5,042 bases of DNA from an uncultured Verrucomicrobiota bacterium (lineage in GTDB: Bacteria; Verrucomicrobiota; Kiritimatiellia; RFP12; UBA1067). The stretch covers positions 1 to 5,042 of the forward strand of contig CAMEZU010000148.1 in the NCBI GenBank assembly GCA_945947925.1. Reading direction: 5' to 3'. A program made the translations under genes and the position numbers. Of this stretch, positions 1-4,496 are shown one piece after another; the first letter of the stretch is position 1; each line of letters starts with the position of its first letter. A model generated the notes under the pieces. That model was not told where the DNA came from. It was given only the letters and a program-made list of their open reading frames with translations, and made no database searches.

Positions 1-236
1 GCAGCGAGGCTCGTCCCCCACTGCGTCGTCGTGGCATAGGTGCCGGGCTCGACGTGGATCACGTCGCCCGAAGTAGTGGCCGTGCTTATCGCCTTGTCTA
101 TCGAGGCGAACGGCGCTTCGGACGAACCGTCGTTGTTGTCGTCGCCTGACTCGGCGACGTAGTAGTCGGCGGCGCTGGCGCTAGCGGCGAGCGCGCCTGT
201 GAAGAGAACGGACAGTAACTTTTTCGTGGCCATCAT
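1..236 (-). CDS. Secreted right-handed beta-helix / DUF1565-like protein, N-terminal fragment
   Basis: The first 78 codons of a gene whose 3' end lies beyond the left edge. The product starts MMATKKLLSV and continues with a hydrophobic, Ala-rich stretch to about residue 22 (ASASA before ADYY), a typical Sec signal peptide, so the protein is exported. The mature N-terminus reads DYYVAESGDDNNDGSSEAPF, followed by ASIDKAI and, around residues 58-67, DVIHVEPGTY. This pattern (YYV..sGdD.NdG.s..PF.sI..Ai......g..I.v.pGtY) is the usual opening of DUF1565 / pectate-lyase-like parallel beta-helix proteins, which include polysaccharide lyases, adhesins and autotransporter-like surface proteins. Which of these it is cannot be decided from 78 residues. 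Two ATGs are adjacent (236 and 233). The upstream one is 6 nt and the second 9 nt from a strong AAGGAG, so either could be used. Its own promoter and an intergenic region of about 180 bp separate it from the sulfatase upstream on the same strand, so it is probably an independent unit. The family call is by recognition of the motif, not by alignment. Confidence 0.8.
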   Translation of the reverse strand, partial: MMATKKLLSVLFTGALAASASAADYYVAESGDDNNDGSSEAPFASIDKAISTATTSGDVIHVEPGTYATTTQWGTSLA

Positions 237-240
237 AGTT

Positions 241-248
241 TTCTCCTT
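241..248 (-). promoter_or_regulatory. Ribosome binding site of the beta-helix gene
   Basis: The minus strand reads AAGGAGAA just upstream of the two adjacent ATGs. GGAG lies 6 nt from the first ATG and 9 nt from the second, both workable spacings. It shows that this genome uses canonical Shine-Dalgarno initiation, which makes its absence at the sulfatase and anSME starts notable. Confidence 0.8.
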
Positions 249-259
249 ATGACACCAAC

Positions 260-286
260 AGTATAGCAAAAGTCAGTGAATGTCTA
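260..286 (-). promoter_or_regulatory. Candidate sigma-70-type promoter of the beta-helix gene
   Basis: On the minus strand TATACT (260-265; 5 of 6 matches to TATAAT) is preceded at 15 bp by TAGACA (281-286; 5 of 6 to TTGACA). The spacer is short of the usual 17 bp; a 17-bp spacer would give the poorer TGTAGA (283-288). The predicted RNA starts near 253 and leaves a short leader of about 17 nt containing the AAGGAG. The stretch is AT-rich against GC-rich surroundings. No sigma-54 -24/-12 pattern fits here. Confidence 0.5.
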
Positions 287-338
287 CATCCGAAACCGCA
301 CTAAATGACAAACCAAAACCGCCCCTGAATATTCACTG
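274..338. promoter_or_regulatory. Palindrome TGAATATTCA and 8-bp inverted repeat: possible operator
   Basis: A perfect 10-bp palindrome, TGAATATTCA, sits at 326-335. In addition CAGTGAAT (274-281) and ATTCACTG (331-338) are perfect inverted copies of each other 49 bp apart. The left copy overlaps the -35 region proposed for the beta-helix gene, and the right copy overlaps the palindrome. Such a pair could be binding sites for a dimeric regulator, or could be chance in an AT-rich spacer. No regulator gene is visible in the window. Confidence 0.3.
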
Positions 339-339
339 C

Positions 340-419
340 CCGTCGGCATCTTCCGGGTTTTTGATGCGGCGTCAGAGCATCTTCCGATGCCGCATCAGAA
401 GACCTTTTGATGCGGCATC
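340..419. repeat. Palindromic repeat units spaced exactly 23 bp apart
   Basis: Three copies of an 11-bp near-palindrome occur at 363-373 (GATGCGGCGTC), 386-396 (GATGCCGCATC) and 409-419 (GATGCGGCATC), with starts exactly 23 bp apart. A fourth, degenerate unit in the same register (CGGCATC at 344-350) makes four. The second copy is the exact reverse complement of the third, so units 2 and 3 can pair, unit 2 can pair with unit 1 (363-370 with 389-396), and unit 3 can fold on itself (9-bp stem 404-412/416-424 with a 3-nt loop). A second short direct repeat, GCATCTTCCG, occurs at 346-355 and 377-386. The last unit runs into the sulfatase stop codon (418-420). Possible roles are an RNA 3'-end structure, a REP-like intergenic element, or iterated protein-binding sites. 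The sequence does not discriminate between them. Confidence 0.65.
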
Positions 420-424
420 AAAAG
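386..424 (-). terminator. Candidate 3'-end hairpin of the sulfatase mRNA
   Basis: In the sulfatase transcript GATGCCGCATC (409-419) can pair perfectly over 11 bp with GATGCGGCATC (386-396). An alternative 9-bp hairpin forms at 404-424 around the stop codon. These are stable structures exactly at the gene end. No U-run follows on this strand, so a classical intrinsic terminator is not shown; RNA 3'-end protection or Rho-dependent ending is equally possible. Confidence 0.35.
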
Positions 425-1944
425 TTCTCGGGCTGCTCCAGGGGGTGGTCCTGGTGGGGATCTGCAACGACGTTGTAGCGGCGCCAGGGCTTGTCGGGGC
501 CGCCGGCCTGGAGGGTGACGATGTCGCCCTCGCGGCGCATGCGCTGTTCGCCGCGGACGAGGCCTTCCTTGCGGGCGGCGAACTCGCGGTAGTCCTGTTC
601 CCAGCCGGCGGGGCCCTTGTAGGCCGTCTCGATGCGGGACGGGGCGGGCTCGGCGCCGAGGGTGTTCCAACGGGACCAGAGGGAGACGCCGTCGCACTGG
701 GCGGGGACGGGCACGCCGGCGATCTGGGCGAGGGTCGGCATCCAGTCCCAGGAGATGGACGGCATCCGGTCGACCTTGCCCTTGGCGAAGCCGCCCTTCT
801 TCCAGACGAACGTCGGCACGCGCAGGCCGCCTTCGTAGACGTCGCGCTTCATGCCGTCGAACGGACCCGTCGACTGGAAGAGCCGCGTGTCGGTGCCGTA
901 CTCGTCGGTCGGTCCGTTGTCGCTCGTGAAGATGACGATCGTGTTGTCCGCGACACCGAGCGCCTCCAGGTGGCGCATGAGGTCCGCCATCGCGTCGTCA
1001 AGCCGCGAGATTGCGGTCGCATAGCGGCGCATGTTCTCCACGCGGTCCGGCGACGGAGCGGCGGATCCCTTGTTTCGGTGCAGGCTCTCGGCCGTCAGGT
1101 CGCGGTAGCGCGGATCGATCCAGGTGTTGCGCGCGTCAAGCGGTTCCGGCTCGAGCGGCCAGGTGACGCCGGCGGCGGGATAGGGGCGACCGGGGACGTG
1201 GAGGGAATGCTTGTTCCGAAGCGTGTCGTCGCAGCGGCCCGAACCGTGGACCGTATTGACGGCGAAGTAGAGGAAGAACGGCTGGTCTGGATGGTGCTTG
1301 ACGGCGTCGGCGATGTCCTTCTTCGCCCGTGCGACGAAGAGGTCCGTCGAATAGATGCCCGTGCCTTCCTGCGTCACCTTCTCGCGTCCGTTCCAGAGAC
1401 CCATGTACGCCTTGCCGAAATAGCCGTCGTAATGGTAGTAGGTGTGGCCCGCCATATGGTCCATGAAGCCGTAGTAGGAGTCGAAGCCCTTGTCGAGCGG
1501 ATGCGCGACGAGCGGCTTGCCGGACTGTCCGCCGCCGCCCACGCCCCACTTGCCGATTGCCATCGTGCGGTAGCCGCCCCTCTTCATTACCGTGCCGAGC
1601 GTCTCGGGTTCGGTGATCGGATGGTCGAACATGTTGTCGTGGACGGAGCAGCGGTCCTGCTTGACGCCCGTCAGGATCGAGGCGCGCGACGGCGCGCAGA
1701 CCGGTGCCGCGCAGTAGTGGTCGGTGAGGATCACGCCTTCGGCGGCGAGGCGGTCGAGGTTCGGCGTCTGGATGCGCGCCACGTTGGCGGGACGGCCGAG
1801 CTGCCAGGCCCAGCCGACGTCGCCGTAGCCGAGGTCGTCGGTGAGGACGAAGATGACGTTGGGCTTCTCCGCCGCATGGACGGCGGACGCGAGGCCGGCG
1901 GTGAAGACCGCCAGGCGGAACGATCGGGCGATGGACTTCTTCAT
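418..1944 (-). CDS. Secreted type I (formylglycine-dependent) sulfatase
   Basis: Hydrolyses sulfate esters, probably on glycans outside the cytoplasm; the substrate is not readable from sequence. The 508-residue product (numbered from MKKSIARS) begins with a Sec signal peptide, cleaved probably after AVHA at about residue 24, and then the family opening KPNVIFVLTDDLGYGD with metal ligands D36 and D37. The formylglycine site is C83 in C83-A-P-S-R87, a Cys-type CxPSR site that anSME or FGE can oxidise. Further family landmarks are G131-K132-W133, H233 in NTVHGSG, S341-D342-N343-G344 (metal-binding DN), and K366 before YEGGLRVP. Length is normal for the S1 family. The usual GKWH histidine is Gly here (GKWGVG). 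The start at 1944 is preferred over the in-frame ATG at 1950 because a -10 hexamer ends at 1951, so RNA from it would begin at about 1944; neither has a Shine-Dalgarno sequence. The frame stays open for a further kb upstream, but that is antisense to anSME. Divergent from anSME, its probable activator. Confidence 0.95.
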   Translation of the reverse strand: MKKSIARSFRLAVFTAGLASAVHAAEKPNVIFVLTDDLGYGDVGWAWQLGRPANVARIQTPNLDRLAAEGVILTDHYCAAPVCAPSRASILTGVKQDRCSVHDNMFDHPITEPETLGTVMKRGGYRTMAIGKWGVGGGGQSGKPLVAHPLDKGFDSYYGFMDHMAGHTYYHYDGYFGKAYMGLWNGREKVTQEGTGIYSTDLFVARAKKDIADAVKHHPDQPFFLYFAVNTVHGSGRCDDTLRNKHSLHVPGRPYPAAGVTWPLEPEPLDARNTWIDPRYRDLTAESLHRNKGSAAPSPDRVENMRRYATAISRLDDAMADLMRHLEALGVADNTIVIFTSDNGPTDEYGTDTRLFQSTGPFDGMKRDVYEGGLRVPTFVWKKGGFAKGKVDRMPSISWDWMPTLAQIAGVPVPAQCDGVSLWSRWNTLGAEPAPSRIETAYKGPAGWEQDYREFAARKEGLVRGEQRMRREGDIVTLQAGGPDKPWRRYNVVADPHQDHPLEQPENF

Positions 1945-1950
1945 GTCCAT

Positions 1951-1979
1951 ATTGTAGCACATGCGGCAGGATGATATAA
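1951..1979 (-). promoter_or_regulatory. Sulfatase promoter, predicted leaderless start
   Basis: On the minus strand TACAAT (1951-1956; 5 of 6 to TATAAT) lies exactly 6 nt before ATG at 1944. In a standard promoter six bases separate the -10 hexamer from +1, so transcription would start at the A of that ATG and the message would lack a leader. The -35 is weak: TTATAT at 1974-1979 with a 17-bp spacer, or ATTATA one base further. It lies on top of the -10 of the anSME promoter, so simultaneous polymerase binding at both is unlikely. Confidence 0.5.
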
Positions 1980-1980
1980 T
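1952..1980 (+). promoter_or_regulatory. anSME promoter, predicted leaderless start
   Basis: TATAAT (1975-1980) is a perfect -10 hexamer, and TTGTAG (1952-1957) matches the first half of the -35 consensus at the optimal 17-bp spacing. The -10 is followed by exactly 6 nt (GAACTT) and then the ATG at 1987, so the predicted +1 is the A of the start codon. No Shine-Dalgarno sequence lies at a usable distance. The -35 occupies nearly the same bases as the -10 of the divergent sulfatase promoter. Confidence 0.6.
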
Positions 1981-1986
1981 GAACTT

Positions 1987-2973
1987 ATGCATCTTCTTGT
2001 CAAACCGGCCGGTCCCGACTGCAACATCAAGTGTCCGCGCTGCTTCTACAGCGCGAAGAGCGCGCTGTTCCCGTGCGCCGCGCACAGGATGGGGCCCGAG
2101 GTCGCGGCGAAGCTCTACGAACAGGCCTCGTCCATCACCTTCCAGGGCGGCGAGCCGCTGCTGATGGGACTCGACTTCTTCAAGCCGTTCGCCGAGCGCG
2201 GCATCGCCTGTTCGCTGCAGACGAACGGCACGCTGATGACGCCGGAGATCGCACGCTTCATCGCGGAGCACCGCTGGCTCACGGGCATCTCCTTCGACGG
2301 TCCGCCCGAAATCCACAACCGCACGAGGGACAACTCGTTCGACGCGGCGAAGCGCGGCTACGACCTCTTGCGCGAGGCGGGGGCGGACGTCAACGTGCTG
2401 ACGCTGGTCTCGTCCGCGAACGTGTCCGAACCAGAGGCGCTGTACCGCTTCGTCCGCGACGAGCTCGGGGCGACCTTCCACCAGTACATCGAGTGCGCAG
2501 AGGACCTGACCGGCGACGCGTGGGGGGATTTCCTGATCCGCGTCTTCGACGAGTGGATGAAAGCCGACACGCGCACGATCAGCGTCCGCAACTTCGACAA
2601 CGTCTTCAACTGGATGGTCGCCGGCCTGCGCTCGAGCTGCACCTCGTGTCCCGACTGCCGCAACTACCTCGTCGTCGAGCACAACGGCGACGTCTACCCC
2701 TGCGATTTCTTCGTGACGCCGGAGTGGAAGCTCGGCAACGTGCTGACAGACCGCATCGACGACCTCGCACGGTCGCCGAAATACGCCGAGTTCGGTCGCC
2801 GCAAGGCCCAGTATCCGCTCCGCTGCGCGACCTGTGACTACCTGGCGTTCTGCCACGGCGACTGCGTGAAGAACCGCGACAACGGCCAGTCGCGCCTCTG
2901 CCCCGGCATCGACCGCTTCCTCGCCCACGCCGTCCCGCGACTCGAGCCGCTCGCCGCCGAATTCCGCGGCTGA
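1987..2973 (+). CDS. anSME: Anaerobic sulfatase-maturating enzyme (radical SAM/SPASM)
   Basis: Oxidises the active-site Cys (or Ser) of type I sulfatases to C-alpha-formylglycine without oxygen, using S-adenosylmethionine and three [4Fe-4S] clusters, in the cytoplasm before the sulfatase is exported. The 328-residue product opens HLLVKPAGPDCNIKCPRCFY, with the radical SAM cysteines C12, C16 and C19, followed by QGGEP (53-57), SLQTNGT (76-82) and ISFDGPPEIHN (101-111), all as in anSME. The C-terminal SPASM part has C218, C224, C239, C280, C283, C289, C293 and C305. The spacing through C293 (6, 15, then 3, 6, 4) equals that I recall for the Clostridium perfringens enzyme. D240 in VYPCDFF matches its catalytic Asp. 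At 328 residues it is about 40 shorter than that enzyme, mainly in the radical SAM core. The start is fixed by the family N-terminus and there is no Shine-Dalgarno sequence. The neighbouring divergent sulfatase, with CAPSR, is the obvious client. SPASM peptide maturases are the alternative, but the motif match makes anSME much more likely. Confidence 0.95.
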   Translation: MHLLVKPAGPDCNIKCPRCFYSAKSALFPCAAHRMGPEVAAKLYEQASSITFQGGEPLLMGLDFFKPFAERGIACSLQTNGTLMTPEIARFIAEHRWLTGISFDGPPEIHNRTRDNSFDAAKRGYDLLREAGADVNVLTLVSSANVSEPEALYRFVRDELGATFHQYIECAEDLTGDAWGDFLIRVFDEWMKADTRTISVRNFDNVFNWMVAGLRSSCTSCPDCRNYLVVEHNGDVYPCDFFVTPEWKLGNVLTDRIDDLARSPKYAEFGRRKAQYPLRCATCDYLAFCHGDCVKNRDNGQSRLCPGIDRFLAHAVPRLEPLAAEFRG

Positions 2974-2982
2974 GCGGTGACG

Positions 2983-3014
2983 GACGAGCGCCGTGCGGCG
3001 CAGTCCTTTTCGTC
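2983..3014 (+). terminator. Hairpin in the convergent gap after anSME
   Basis: The 111-bp gap between the convergent ends of anSME and rpoN has one notable structure. GCGCC (2988-2992) pairs with GGCGC (2997-3001) over a 4-nt loop, followed by AGTCCTTTT, a short T-run on the anSME strand. An outer stem GACGA/TCGTC (2983-2987 with 3010-3014) can enclose it. It is a weak candidate for ending the anSME transcript; for rpoN transcripts the strand lacks a T-run. I see no gene in the gap. Confidence 0.3.
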
Positions 3015-3084
3015 AGTCTCGATGAACCGCAGGGTGCGGGCGTCGTCCTCGCCGAGCGCCTGGCTCAAGGACGGAGGCCGCCGC

Positions 3085-4491
3085 TCAGCGACGCCGTTCG
3101 GACGCGCCCGGAATCCCGAGGCGCGTCCTGTATTTTGCGACCGTGCGGCGGGCGATGTCGAAGCCCGACTTCTTCAGCTCGGCGCGGATGCCCTCGTCGG
3201 AGAGCGGAGCCGACTTGTCCTCGCCCTCGATGATCGTCCTGACGAGGTCCTCGACGGCGTCCTTGGACACCTGCTCGCCGCTTTCGGTGACGAAGCCGGA
3301 GGTAAAGAACTTCCGAAGCTCGACCGTCCCGCGCGGCGTCGACATGTACTTGTCGTTGACCGTGCGCGAGACCGTCGTGTGGTGGACGCCCACCTTTTCC
3401 GCGACCTCCTGCATCGTCAGCGGCTTCAGGCCCTTCAGGCCCTCCTCGAAAAAGCCGGGCTGCGCGTCGAGAATCGCCTGCGCGATGTTCGTGATCGTCT
3501 CCTCGCGCTTCTCGATCGCCTCGGCGAAGACGTTCGCCGCCGCAATGCGCTGGCGGATGTAGTCCTTCGTCTCCTTGCTCGTCTTCGGATCCTCGAGCAT
3601 GCGGAGATAGTGCTTCGAAATGCGGATGTCGGGCAGGCTCCGGTCGTCGACTCGCGCCGTCCAGCGCCCGTCGACCTTGACCGCATGCACCTCGGGATTC
3701 ACGAAGGTGACGCGCTTGCCCGCCCGCGTGTAGGCGCGGCCGGGTCGCGGCTCGAGCGTCCGAAGCGCCGTCAGCACGTCCGCATAGCGCTCGTGGCTCA
3801 TTCCGAGGTCAGTCTCAACCTTTGCGAGCCGTCCCTCGGCGATGTCCGCCAGGTGATGGCGCTCCAGGAGCTCGCGGACCTCCTGCTGGTAGGGCGAGCC
3901 GTCGAGCTTGTCGATCTGCGCAAGAAGGCACTCCTCCAGCGTCGTCGCGCCGCAGCCGGGCGGATCGAGCGCCGTGATCTGACGGAGAACCGCGCGGATC
4001 TTCTCCTCGCTCTCCCCCGAAACCATCATGACGTCTGGGATCGACCCCGCAAAATAGCCCTTGTCGTCCAGGTCGCCGATCAGCATCTCGGCGAGCGACA
4101 GGTCCTCGTCGGCGATGTCGGACATCTCCAGCTGGTTCAGGAGATGCTCCTCGAGCGTCTCCTCCTTCGTCTGGGAGTCGAAGAACTTCTGCCGGCGCTC
4201 CAGCGCGTCGGCGTCGGCCGTGTAGCTTGCGTCGGGCGTCGCGTCGTCTTCGGGATAGTCGTTCTCGAACGACCGCTCCTCGTCGGCGGTCTCGCGCTCC
4301 TTCTGGGACACGGTTTCGCGCTCGAGCGTCTGCTCGACGTCCTCGATGACCGGATTGCGTCCCATCTCGTCGTACAGCGCCTCTCGCAGCTCGGGAAGGC
4401 TCATCGCCAGCATCTTCAGACTCTGCCGCAGCTGCGGCGACAGCGTCATCGTCTGGATCTGACTCGGACGGAGCTCGCTCGACAGGGCCAT
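3085..4491 (-). CDS. rpoN: RNA polymerase sigma-54 factor
   Basis: Directs RNA polymerase to -24/-12 promoters, which need an AAA+ enhancer-binding activator to open. The 468-residue product has region I at residues 1-50, with the family pattern LRPSQIQTMTLSPQLRQSLKML and a second part ending GRNPVIE. A strongly acidic region II follows at about 51-115, then the core-binding region at about 115-300, which includes LIGDLDDKGYF and LDPPGCGA. A helix-turn-helix lies around 358-379 (LTMQEVAEKVGVHHTTVSRTV), followed by MSTPRG. The RpoN box at 447-455 is ARRTVAKYR, the signature that reads the -24 element. Length is close to the usual 470-500. The start MALSSELRPS at 4491 is 5 nt after the stop of the ATPase gene. 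A GGAGGA sequence inside the end of that gene, about 11 nt upstream, probably serves it, so the two genes are likely co-transcribed and translationally coupled. No sigma-54 promoter was recognised in the window, so its targets are elsewhere. Confidence 0.97.
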   Translation of the reverse strand: MALSSELRPSQIQTMTLSPQLRQSLKMLAMSLPELREALYDEMGRNPVIEDVEQTLERETVSQKERETADEERSFENDYPEDDATPDASYTADADALERRQKFFDSQTKEETLEEHLLNQLEMSDIADEDLSLAEMLIGDLDDKGYFAGSIPDVMMVSGESEEKIRAVLRQITALDPPGCGATTLEECLLAQIDKLDGSPYQQEVRELLERHHLADIAEGRLAKVETDLGMSHERYADVLTALRTLEPRPGRAYTRAGKRVTFVNPEVHAVKVDGRWTARVDDRSLPDIRISKHYLRMLEDPKTSKETKDYIRQRIAAANVFAEAIEKREETITNIAQAILDAQPGFFEEGLKGLKPLTMQEVAEKVGVHHTTVSRTVNDKYMSTPRGTVELRKFFTSGFVTESGEQVSKDAVEDLVRTIIEGEDKSAPLSDEGIRAELKKSGFDIARRTVAKYRTRLGIPGASERRR

Positions 4492-4496
4492 GACGC

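Noticed and set aside
237..300. Sigma-54 promoter upstream of the beta-helix gene
   Set aside because: A TTTTGCT resembling a -12 element is present on the minus strand, but there is no GG at the required distance for a -24 element.
340..419. CRISPR array
   Set aside because: The 11-bp palindromic units at a 23-bp period leave only 12 bp between units; there are no unique spacers of normal length and no cas genes.
1960..1962. Alternative sulfatase ATG upstream (product starting MCYNMDMKK)
   Set aside because: It lies upstream of the -10 hexamer, has no Shine-Dalgarno sequence, and adds residues that do not fit a signal peptide.
280..1974. Long plus-strand open frame (564 codons) opposite the sulfatase
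   Set aside because: It is antisense to a sulfatase with intact motifs. Its translation is low-complexity Val/Ala/Arg/Gly-rich with no recognisable domain, as expected of a GC-rich shadow frame.
1951..2928. In-frame N-terminal extension of the sulfatase frame by about 326 codons
   Set aside because: It runs antisense through the anSME gene, which has all family motifs, and would bury the signal peptide. The signal peptide and promoter position set the start at 1944 (or 1950).
2838..3068. Small minus-strand frame after rpoN starting at TTG (LGEDDARTLRFIE...)
   Set aside because: TTG start without a Shine-Dalgarno sequence, and about 130 of its 231 bases are antisense to the anSME cysteine-rich end. 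The part in the gap looks protein-like but matches no family I recognise.
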